A DNA stretch of 64,000 bases. Origin: Flagellimonas amphidinii (lineage in GTDB: Bacteria; Bacteroidota; Bacteroidia; Flavobacteriales; Flavobacteriaceae). The notes beneath the pieces were generated by a model that did not search any database, was not told the DNA's origin, and saw only the letters and a program-made list of their open reading frames with translations. The stretch lies in NCBI RefSeq assembly GCF_013090115.1, contig NZ_JABFNN010000041.1:1-64000 (forward strand), given 5' to 3'. The position numbers and the translations under genes were made by a program. Below are positions 51,952 through 59,645 of this stretch, piece by piece. Within the stretch, counting starts at the first letter, position 1. The number at the start of each line of letters is the position of its first letter.

Positions 51952-53121
51952 TTATTTTAAGAATACTGTTTTTCCATTTATTTCATAAGCCTCGATTATT
52001 TTAAAATTTTGTATTGTGATCAGTATTTCATTAATGTCCTGTTCTTTACCCAAAATGCCGTTAAAGGCAACATTTCCAATTTCTTCTTTTTCAAAAACAA
52101 CGTCCATATCGTACCACCTTGAAAGGACTCTCATTATTTCTGAAAGGGGTTTATCCTCAAAACTAAAGACACCTTCTTTCCAAGAAATTTCGTTATATAC
52201 ATCTACTCTGTTCACTTGAAATGTATTGGCCGTTTTGTTCAATACAGCTTGTTGATTCGGAGTCAAATCTTGTCCGTGTTCTTTTGAAAACACTGTTACT
52301 TTCCCTTCTACCAAAGTAGTATATGTACTTGACTCGTCTTCATAGGCCTTAATATTAAACTCTGTACCCAAAACCTCTACTTCTTGGTCTTTGTTCAGCA
52401 CTCTAAATTTTGTGCCATTATGATTGGTGCTTGGTGACACATCAAAATAAGCCTCTCCGTAGACCAATTCTACTTCGCGGTCCAAACCATCAACAAACAC
52501 CACTGGGTATTTAAGTTGAGTCTCAGAGTTTAACCAAACTTGGGTGCCATCTGCCAACTTAAGTGAAAACTGTCCACCTCTTGGAATGGTCAAATAATTA
52601 TAGTTTATCTTATTCTCTTGGGTCTTGGAAGCGTTGTAAACCAATTCTTGTCCGTTGCTACTCAAATTATTCTTTTGTAAACTTTCTCCCTCTCCCAAAA
52701 CAACGCTGGTACCATCTTCAAGTGTCAAAACCGCTTTATCTGTCCCCTTTTTAATTGAATTTTCTACTATTGTTGTATTTCCCTCTTCCAAAGGTTTATC
52801 AACAAAAAGGATACCCCTAAACAAATATCCAATAGCAATTAGTACAGCTATTGAGGCAGCCCACACATATTTTTGGTATAGCTTTCTTACTGGAACATCA
52901 ATATGATTGCTTACTTTTCTTAAATCCTCCTGAATATTTATTTGCATACCTTGGTCTTTGCGTTCTTTGATCAAAGACTTATCAGTAAGGTTTTTCAATA
53001 TATACTCTTTATCATCATCATTAAAAACATTTGAATTTTTAAGAGAAGTAGGATGTTCCTTTTTCAGTAGGGAAACAGCCAGTTGCTTAGACAATTCAAG
53101 TATTTTATTAAAAATCAGCAT
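51952..53121 (-). CDS. FecR-type anti-sigma factor
   Basis: A 389-residue protein: cytoplasmic N-terminal region that binds the sigma factor (about 1-85), one TM segment (about 88-108, YVWAASIAVLIAIGYLF), a periplasmic FecR domain (LTIPRGGQFSLKLADGTQVWLNSETQLKYP, GEAYFDVSP) and a C-terminal DUF4974-like domain (KPLSEIMRVLSRWYDMDV). It receives the signal from the SusC STN domain and releases the sigma factor. It lies between sigma and susC genes. Confidence 0.93.
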   Translation of the reverse strand: MLIFNKILELSKQLAVSLLKKEHPTSLKNSNVFNDDDKEYILKNLTDKSLIKERKDQGMQINIQEDLRKVSNHIDVPVRKLYQKYVWAASIAVLIAIGYLFRGILFVDKPLEEGNTTIVENSIKKGTDKAVLTLEDGTSVVLGEGESLQKNNLSSNGQELVYNASKTQENKINYNYLTIPRGGQFSLKLADGTQVWLNSETQLKYPVVFVDGLDREVELVYGEAYFDVSPSTNHNGTKFRVLNKDQEVEVLGTEFNIKAYEDESSTYTTLVEGKVTVFSKEHGQDLTPNQQAVLNKTANTFQVNRVDVYNEISWKEGVFSFEDKPLSEIMRVLSRWYDMDVVFEKEEIGNVAFNGILGKEQDINEILITIQNFKIIEAYEINGKTVFLK

Positions 53122-53251
53122 CTGTTAAAGTGTTGATTAGAGCACTGTAAATAAGTGTCTATTTTACACTAAGACGACAAAAATTACGAAGAGGGTTAAG
53201 AAATGATTAAAAAAAATTAAAAAAAATAGTTAATTATCAATTTTGAGGTGT

Positions 53252-53809
53252 CTATTTTAAGATATCGGTAAGAAGCAATAATAAGGCAAGATGCTCTTTC
53301 AATAATGGTTTTAGCCTCTTATACGCTATTTTCTTTTGTGCTTTAATGGTATTGATTGAGACTCCCAATTCTTTGGCTATTTCCATATTGGTAAAACTTC
53401 TGATACTCATCCTAATAATTTCAGCACATCTGTTTGGAAGCGTATTTATAGCTTCTTCTAAAATATTTGAGGTTTCTAAAATCAATACCTCTCTTAAAAA
53501 AAATGGTTCTGTCTCAAGTTTTTCAATCTCTTGTATGGGTAAGGATTGTGTTGACCTATAACGCTTGCTTTTTAGATAATCCAGAGATTTGTTTCTTACT
53601 GCGGTATATAGATAGGCTTTAATGGTATTTTCATTTTGGAACTCTATCTTATCCTCCCAAACTTTAATGAACACTTCTTGAACAAGATCTTTGGATACTT
53701 CCAAATTTTCAACATACTTGTTTGAAAACAAGCATAAGGAGGTATACAGCTTTTGGAATAGTATTTTGTATTCTTTTAAAGTCAGCATAGCTAATTCTTG
53801 AGGAATCAT
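53252..53809 (-). CDS. ECF RNA polymerase sigma factor (FecI-like)
   Basis: A 185-residue sigma-70 factor of the ECF class common in Bacteroidota. Region 2 is LVQEVFIKVWEDKIEFQNENTI with KAYLYTAVRNKSLDYLKSKR; region 4 is NMEIAKELGVSINTIKAQKKIAYKRLK, a helix-turn-helix. With the next gene (FecR) it should switch on the sus operon when the glycan is transported. It is the first gene of the locus. Confidence 0.94.
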   Translation of the reverse strand: MIPQELAMLTLKEYKILFQKLYTSLCLFSNKYVENLEVSKDLVQEVFIKVWEDKIEFQNENTIKAYLYTAVRNKSLDYLKSKRYRSTQSLPIQEIEKLETEPFFLREVLILETSNILEEAINTLPNRCAEIIRMSIRSFTNMEIAKELGVSINTIKAQKKIAYKRLKPLLKEHLALLLLLTDILK

Positions 53810-54138
53810 TAAATGATTTTTGGATTCCTTTTGTATTTCCCGTTCTAAATGAACCTTCGGCTATATACCTCAATCTAATTACTTGTTAATTTTTTCAAGG
53901 CCAGGATACAATTCAACTAAAAGTAGTGAAATTATTTTCTATTTTCCAAAACAATGAATATTCCGCTCCATCGAATTCTTGAAAATTTATTAAAGAAACA
54001 CTTCGATAAAAACGACAAGAAGGCTACATAAGCTAATGGGATTTTTAATCTCTTCATTGCAATTTTGCTAGCCCCTTTCCAAAAGATTTGCCTACTTTTA
54101 CCTTGTATTAATGTTCTTTTAGTTTTGGCACTTTATAA
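53810..54138. other. Non-coding right arm of the island
   Basis: AT-rich, no credible gene; the upstream region of the sigma gene should hold its promoter, but no clear TAnnTTTG box was found. Two 13-base near-identical sites (CACTTTATAAGTG 54129-54141 and CACCTTATAAGTG 54169-54181) follow at its right end. Confidence 0.4.
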
Positions 54139-54181
54139 GTGACCATTTCGGTTGCCACTTAGATGACGCACCTTATAAGTG
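54129..54181. repeat. Right-end repeat cluster of the island
   Basis: Contains the palindrome CACTTTATAAGTG (54129-54141), a 12-of-13 match CACCTTATAAGTG (54169-54181) 40 bases further in direct orientation, and between them the 19-base repeat shared with the left end (54139-54157). It lies 37 bases from the right att copy and fits integrase or excisionase arm sites. Confidence 0.6.
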
Positions 54182-54217
54182 ATTGTTTTTCAGAATGATA
54201 AAATCAAGGTTTGGGGG

Positions 54218-54228
54218 CCGTCCAGACC
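54218..54228. repeat. attR: copy of the tRNA-Asp 3' end
   Basis: CCGTCCAGACC, identical to 37391-37401. It is not part of a complete tRNA here, and is followed within 14 bases by a terminator hairpin. Confidence 0.8.
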
Positions 54229-54241
54229 ACCAGTAAAATCA

Positions 54242-54268
54242 AGCCCTCACAGATGTGGGGGCTTTTTT
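54242..54268 (+). terminator. Displaced tRNA-Asp terminator
   Basis: AGCCCTCAC-agat-GTGGGGGCT forms a 9-bp stem with one G-T pair and ends in TTTTTT. No gene is upstream of it on this strand except the truncated tRNA end, so it is probably the original terminator of tRNA-Asp, separated from it by the island. Confidence 0.7.
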
Positions 54269-54469
54269 GTTCTAAAAAAATGCATACTTTGTTCATAGTT
54301 TTTGATTTCACTCTAAACTTTAACATCTTTTAACTCAAGAGGCAGTAATCATAATCGAAAACCATTGTAGGCTTCCACATTTTCCAGAAATTTTGAAAAT
54401 CCTTTTAAAATCAATTGGCCAAAAGGCTTTACTTATTCTGAGGGTACCCATTGCCACTCAATCATATAA

Positions 54470-54499
54470 ACAAGAACCTATCCAAAAGAATAGGCTCTT
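54470..54499 (-). terminator. Terminator of the repeat lipoprotein gene
   Basis: On the minus strand CAAGAGCCTAT pairs with ATAGGTTCTTG (one G-U), followed by TTTATA. It lies 21 bases after the stop codon. Confidence 0.7.
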
Positions 54500-54519
54500 G
54501 TCATGATTTTTAATTATGA

Positions 54520-55509
54520 TCAATTTTGGGGAGTACATCCCAAAGTCGCTTGCCAACCATCTGCAGTTGGACTGTAGGAATAATTAGGTGGGTTCTGGGT
54601 CTCTACCTTTAACTTATAAATGTTAACAGTGGCACTTTTTGTAAAGCTCAAAGTGGCCGTATTCGATGTGCTCAACGACATTCCCCACGGGCCGGGGTAA
54701 TTGGCAGTTCCCATCCATCCGGTATAGGCCACTGTATTCCCATTGGAGTCCTTAACCGTAAACCTATTGGGAATATCAAGTGCCGTGACAGATACCTGGA
54801 TGGTAGATCCCGTTGCAACACAATGTACATCTAGGTTTTTATCAGGATACGTATAATAATTATTTATAGTATAATAATTTCCTGTATATAAGTCGCCACA
54901 ATTGTTAGGGGTGGTACATCCCGTACCACCGGTACCGGTACTACATCCAGGGGTTGAACAGCACGAACAGCTTGTGGTCGCACCCCAGCTGTCATAGGTT
55001 GGGTTATATGAATAGTTGGGTGGGGTCTGTGTCTCTACCTGTAACTGATATGTTTGCGTAGTCTTGGTAAATGTCATGGTCTTGGTATTAGTTGTACTTA
55101 GGGAAAATCCCCATGGGCCAGGATAATTGGCCGTTCCCATCCAACCACTTGACTTTACAAAGCTTCCATTGGCATCTCGAATAGTAAACCTATTTGGGAT
55201 ATCGTATGCAACAACAGATACTGTAATAGTAGACCCCATAGCTGCACAACTTATGTCGATGGATTTATAGGGCGTATAGTTATGGTACGAATTGATGACA
55301 CTATAACTGCCACTCACATAACCCCCACATGAGGATTTTGATGTCAAATCTGTTGTCGTACCTTTACTGGTAGAAATGGATTTGGAATCTTGTCCTTCCA
55401 ATCTACCTGAATTGATTTCATCGACCTCTTGGATTGTGGAATCCGTTTCACAAGAAACCAAGGCAAAGATTAAGAAAAGAAATACTGATAATTTTTCAAT
55501 GATTTTCAT
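54520..55509 (-). CDS. Secreted lipoprotein with two tandem 110-residue repeats
   Basis: Starting at ATG 55509 gives 329 residues: lipoprotein signal (FALVSC), a Ser/Thr-rich linker, then two homologous domains separated by a Cys- and Gly-rich linker (CSCCSTPGCSTGTGGTGC). Each domain has ITVSVVAYDIPNRFTIRDANG or QVSVTALDIPNRFTVKDSNG and the near-identical GWMGTANYPGPWG, and ends (E)TQ-PPNYSYxP. The pattern looks like a beta-sandwich binding module, but I do not recognise the family. An earlier ATG 13 codons upstream is less likely. It lies just outside the island's right end. Confidence 0.8.
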   Translation of the reverse strand: MKIIEKLSVFLFLIFALVSCETDSTIQEVDEINSGRLEGQDSKSISTSKGTTTDLTSKSSCGGYVSGSYSVINSYHNYTPYKSIDISCAAMGSTITVSVVAYDIPNRFTIRDANGSFVKSSGWMGTANYPGPWGFSLSTTNTKTMTFTKTTQTYQLQVETQTPPNYSYNPTYDSWGATTSCSCCSTPGCSTGTGGTGCTTPNNCGDLYTGNYYTINNYYTYPDKNLDVHCVATGSTIQVSVTALDIPNRFTVKDSNGNTVAYTGWMGTANYPGPWGMSLSTSNTATLSFTKSATVNIYKLKVETQNPPNYSYSPTADGWQATLGCTPQN

Positions 55510-55966
55510 TTTTAATGTTTTTGTTTTATGTATATAAACAACCATCACCCAATGGGATAAAGCCTCTTAGGGTGTAAACTCATGTCTGGCGGCAAGTATA
55601 CTTTCCAACATTATAAATGTAGTATTAATCTTTCTTTTATTTATGTATTTTCTTTAATAATTTTGGCGTGAATGGCAAGAATTATATAACGGATTGTCAA
55701 TATCTAATTACTAATTGAAGCTAATCCATTAAGGTTCAAGATAGGCATAAGAGTTTTAAGTAACCGTTTTATTGAACTTTTCTAGCTTAAGGATACAAAG
55801 TCAGATTTCTTCTGGGTGGTATCAATTCAATAATGTGCATGGGAGCAAGACTAAGGATGAAAAACTACTTAATGGTCTAACATCCTTGTTCGAGACGTGA
55901 ATTTCTATTTACACTTACAGTAATTTTATAGGTTTTAGGAAACTAGGATATTTTCGAAGGTTTCTA
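55510..55966. other. 457-base spacer, no gene seen
   Basis: AT-rich sequence between two minus-strand genes. I see no reading frame with coding character, no strong hairpin with T-run and no repeat. It presumably holds the promoter of the repeat lipoprotein. Confidence 0.5.
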
Positions 55967-56281
55967 CTATTCTTTAACGGTTACAATATTTTTGGAATCT
56001 GGATTCACAACAAAAGGTAAATGAATCTGTTGAACTCTATTTTGCCAATAGGTCATTTTATATTTGCCAGGTTTTAGCTTCCTTGAGAAAGGGAATTCAA
56101 CTCGTTTTAAGGTAAATTCCGTTGGTCCTAACACAGAGAATTTATTCTTTGTAGTACAACTTTCACATTTAAAAGTCACTAAAACCAATTCCTGTTCTAG
56201 TAGATTATTATTCTGCTTAATATTTTTCACAGAGGATATCGTCACAAGAAACATTAAAAAGAGTGCGCTTATTATTTTCAT
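55967..56281 (-). CDS. Small exported protein, unknown
   Basis: A 104-residue protein with signal peptide (about 1-17) and a predicted beta-rich mature part (ELVLVTFKCESCTTKNKFSVL, LKPGKYKMTYWQNRVQQIHLPFVV). The CESC pair could bind a metal or form a disulfide. No family is recognised. It is single and flanked by large AT-rich spacers. Confidence 0.6.
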   Translation of the reverse strand: MKIISALFLMFLVTISSVKNIKQNNNLLEQELVLVTFKCESCTTKNKFSVLGPTEFTLKRVEFPFSRKLKPGKYKMTYWQNRVQQIHLPFVVNPDSKNIVTVKE

Positions 56282-56918
56282 AACTGAAACAATATATTGA
56301 ACAAGGTTTACTATTAATATTGACGTTAGATTTTATGAAATAGTTGCCTGAAGCTGCACTATTTCAATATTTGTTTCAAAAAAGTGCATAGTTTTTGTTC
56401 TCCCACTCTGTAAATCTTCAACTAAAAGTGGACTGAAATAGGGGTAAAAGATTTACTTTTCGTTACAGAAGAATTTGCGGTTAAGAACCCAAAGGAATTT
56501 TAGAGGATGTGCAAAATTTGATTCTAAAATGGGTAAACATTGTTACTGAATTTTAAATTTCGATAAATATCATCGAAAGAATAGTACAAGGTTTGGTAAG
56601 GTTTTCGTAAGCAAATTACGCTGTTTAGTTTTGTCGCAACTATATCTAAATAAGCATGGTTATTAATATATGTTGAAAGGTTGGCACCTCGATTCGCATT
56701 GATTATTTCGAGGTTTTTTTTGGGGAAAATTGGAATTGGAGCATTCCACCAAGGATATGTAAAGAACATAAGTTCCTTTATGTCATTAACAATTTAAATA
56801 GGTTCTTTTTTAAATACTCCAAAATACATTTTTGTCCATAAAGCATTCAATTTCTTTTAATTACAATGTTTTACATTTAAGTAATATAATCTACTATTGT
56901 TTTTGATTACTTTGTGTT
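56282..56918. other. 637-base AT-rich spacer without a convincing gene
   Basis: An 81-codon minus-strand frame (56524-56769) is present but has neither recognisable domains nor codon character like its neighbours. No repeats or strong terminators were found. It precedes the truncated sigma gene and may contain remnants of a deletion. Confidence 0.45.
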
Positions 56919-57500
56919 ATGCCAAAAAGCACTGATGAGAGCATAACAAGTATAGGGGAATTGACCAAAAAAGTTGCTGTTTCTGACCAAAAAGCCTATA
57001 ACAAACTGTTCAATGTTTTGTGGGATGCTTTATATCCTTATGCGGCTTCATTAATAAGGAACGAAATCGCAGCCAAAGATTTGATTCAGGATATTTGGCT
57101 AGACTATTGGCAACGAAGGAACAGTATTGACCCTAAGCACATCAAAGCGTACTTATCCAGGGCTGTTCGTTATAAATGCCACAACTATCTACGTAACAAT
57201 AAATTTAACAATGCCCAACTAGAGACCACGAACATTATTATAAGTCCAGGGCTCAACGTGGTTTCCGGGGAATGGATACCCATCAACGTATTGGAGAACC
57301 GGGAGGACCGTTTTTACAGCAACACCAAAAAAATCAAACTTATCGATACAGTGAGTTGGTGGTATAGTCTGGCACTGGCCGATTTTGACCACGATGGCGA
57401 TATCAAACACCTCACAAAAATGGAACATACCACCAACGGCAAAAAGTACCTGCTCTTTGCCAAGAATGATGGGCCTATACAGCTTGTAAAATATGAATAA
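56919..57500 (+). pseudogene. Chimeric remnant: ECF sigma N-terminus fused to VCBS C-terminus
   Basis: The frame codes for 193 residues. The first 107 are the start and region 2 of a FecI-like sigma factor (AKDLIQDIWLDYWQRRN, IKAYLSRAVRYKCHNYLRN), with region 4 missing. From about residue 110 it continues as VVSGEWIPINVLENREDRFY, SWWYSLALADFDHDGD and ends GKKYLLFAKNDGPIQLVKYE, which matches the C-terminal part of the FG-GAP/VCBS lipoproteins (compare VVVGEWMSPIVLKNNQGKF at 43233-46670). Even that part is shortened. It is a fusion produced by deletion, not a working sigma factor. The GC content rises at the junction near 57240. Confidence 0.8.
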
Positions 57501-57516
57501 ACCAACTTTCTACGAA

Positions 57517-59400
57517 ATGAAAAATACAATGGCTTTACTTTGTCTGACACTGGGTCTGTTTGTAAATGCCCAAGCTGTACAAGATTCCTTGTTGGTCAAA
57601 CCCTATCTACAATATGCCACCCAGCATGGCATTACCGTGCTTTGGGAAACCACTTCGGAAAGTTCGGCCATGGTCGAATTCGATGAAATTTTAAAGGATC
57701 GACCCAAACAGACGTTTTCCCAAAACGTCAAAGGAAAAAAGAGCGGTTTTTTACATGAAATCCGTTTGGAGGGCCTTAAGCCGAATACCAAATACCGATA
57801 CAGGGTACGGAGTACCTTTGCCAACGGTCGCGAAATGGTTAGTGAACCGTCCAGCTTTAAAACGGTGGTGGGTAATGATGATGGTGTTTTCTTTGCCTTT
57901 ATCGGCGATACCCAACAACAGCCAGTTACCCCTTGGGCCTGGGGCAAAATTGCCCAACGGCTCTGGGAAGAACGTCCGCAATTCATTATCCACGCCGGTG
58001 ATTTGGTCGATAAGGGCGAACAAAAGTCGGATTGGGTGGAACAGTTTTTCCCCGCAGGGCAAAAGGTGATGTCGCATTACCCCCTGTATTCCGTTTTAGG
58101 GAACCACGAACACGATGCCCAATTCTATTACGACTATATGGCCAATCCGGCACCTGAATATTATTATACGTTCCGTTATGGTCCCGTGCAGTTTTTTATG
58201 CTCGACACCAACAGGGATGTGTCGGAAGGTTCGGAGCAATACAATTGGTTGGAGTGGGCCCTGGCAGAATCGGATGCTCCTTGGAAAATGGTGGTGCACC
58301 ACCATCCGCCCTATTCCACTGAGGAAGACAATGCCATTTCCACTTTTAAGAGTTTTGCCCGCAATCTTGTACCATTGTACGAGGCCTACGGGGTGGATTT
58401 TTGCCTCTTTGGGCATACGCATCTCTACGAACGTAGTTGGCCCTTGTTCAATGATCGGATCAGTATGGAAAATGGTATCGTATATATCAATTCTGGAGGT
58501 GCTGGTGGCGGATTGGACGATTTTGACCCGCATCGTTCCTGGTTTACCAAAGAACTGGAGACGGGACACCATTATACTACTTTCAGCATTTTTGAAAACC
58601 ATTTATCCTTCCGTGCCATTGCGCATGACGGCCGTGTTTTCGATTTTTTTGAAATGGAAAAGGACAAATATGCCAACGGCAAACAGCTGGCCAAACTTTT
58701 GGTGCCTCCCCCACCCCGCATCGATTTTGATTATGCCGTTTTCGACAAGACAAAAGAAGTGGTGTTGACCCCGCTTTTCAAGGAACACCAGATTTATTAT
58801 ACCCTTGATGGTTCCGAACCTACACTGAACTCCCTAAAATATACCGGGCCTATACAGATCAAGGAAACCTGCCAACTGAAAACACGGGCCTATACCCAAG
58901 ATCATAGGGCAGGAAGGGTCATCTCACGGAATTTTAAAAAAATGGATCCCCTGAAGGCCACAAAAGTAAGATCGCCCAAAAAAGGATTGCGGTTCACCTA
59001 TTATGAGGGCGAGTGGATGGAGGTTCCTGATTTTGAAAAACTACAAGCCGTGGCATCCGGAGTGGTCAAAATGGTTACCGATAAAGTGGATGCCCCAATG
59101 CGTAAAGATCACTTTGGGTTGGTGTTGTCGGGCTATGTCCACATTGAAAAGACCGGAACCTATAAGTTATACCTCAATTCGGACGATGGTTCCAAAATGT
59201 ATATTGACGGGCAGTTGGCGGTAGATAATGACGGCTCCCACAGTTCCAAGGTAGAAAAAGGAACCCTGGTGTTGGAAGCGGGGAAACATCGCATCCGAAT
59301 CGAATATTTTGACGATTACGGAGGAGACAACCTGAGTGCCGGAATCGTAGACGAAGAAGAGGGACTTATCCCATTTACGCCTTGGCAATTGACGCATTAG
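57517..59400 (+). CDS. Secreted purple-acid-phosphatase-like metallophosphoesterase with CHB_HEX_C and PA14 modules
   Basis: A 627-residue protein from ATG 57517 (a start 8 codons earlier overlaps the remnant). Order: signal peptide (ending VNAQA), fibronectin-like N-terminal domain (about 25-115), metallophosphoesterase core with FIGDTQQ, IHAGDLVDKG, VLGNHEHD, VVHHHPPYS and FGHTHLYER metal motifs, then a chitobiase/hexosaminidase C-terminal-like domain (IYYTLDGSEPT) and a PA14 domain (SDDGSKMYIDGQLAVDNDGSH). It hydrolyses phosphate esters outside the cytoplasm; the two C-terminal modules suggest a sugar-phosphate or glycan substrate (inference). Confidence 0.88.
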   Translation: MKNTMALLCLTLGLFVNAQAVQDSLLVKPYLQYATQHGITVLWETTSESSAMVEFDEILKDRPKQTFSQNVKGKKSGFLHEIRLEGLKPNTKYRYRVRSTFANGREMVSEPSSFKTVVGNDDGVFFAFIGDTQQQPVTPWAWGKIAQRLWEERPQFIIHAGDLVDKGEQKSDWVEQFFPAGQKVMSHYPLYSVLGNHEHDAQFYYDYMANPAPEYYYTFRYGPVQFFMLDTNRDVSEGSEQYNWLEWALAESDAPWKMVVHHHPPYSTEEDNAISTFKSFARNLVPLYEAYGVDFCLFGHTHLYERSWPLFNDRISMENGIVYINSGGAGGGLDDFDPHRSWFTKELETGHHYTTFSIFENHLSFRAIAHDGRVFDFFEMEKDKYANGKQLAKLLVPPPPRIDFDYAVFDKTKEVVLTPLFKEHQIYYTLDGSEPTLNSLKYTGPIQIKETCQLKTRAYTQDHRAGRVISRNFKKMDPLKATKVRSPKKGLRFTYYEGEWMEVPDFEKLQAVASGVVKMVTDKVDAPMRKDHFGLVLSGYVHIEKTGTYKLYLNSDDGSKMYIDGQLAVDNDGSHSSKVEKGTLVLEAGKHRIRIEYFDDYGGDNLSAGIVDEEEGLIPFTPWQLTH

Positions 59401-59645
59401 TCGAAAAACAATCACGGAACAAGGTTTGTGTCTTAAACACTGATTTCGATTATCGGATTAAAATTTTAATCCGCATGAAAATCCTTTAAAACAGCATCTA
59501 GGTCCGTTTTGGGATATAGTATTGATTTTGCTTGACAAATCGTGGTGAAATCAGGTAATTTAAGCCAATGGTAAACTTCTCATAACTTCAATATATTTTC
59601 TTGTAACGAAATTTGAATTGATTTTTAACGCTATTTTTTATCATC

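Larger units (their letters stand above)
37391..54228. mobile_element. Genomic island in tRNA-Asp carrying a polysaccharide utilisation locus
   Basis: About 16.8 kb bounded by tRNA-Asp and a copy of its 3' end. A tyrosine recombinase gene lies 236 bases inside the left end. A 19-bp repeat (GTGACCA-T-TTCGGTT-CCA form, 17 of 19 identical) sits at 37507-37525 and 54139-54157. A terminator-like hairpin directly follows the right copy, as expected if it once terminated the tRNA. The cargo is sigma/anti-sigma, SusC, SusD, a VCBS lipoprotein and three glycoside hydrolases. No conjugation, relaxase or replication gene is visible, so transfer would need help from another element. The boundaries are seen directly; mobility is inference. 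Confidence 0.8.

Noticed and set aside
56524..56769. 81-codon minus-strand frame
   Set aside because: No recognisable domain, odd composition and no neighbour support; kept only as a possible remnant in the spacer entry.
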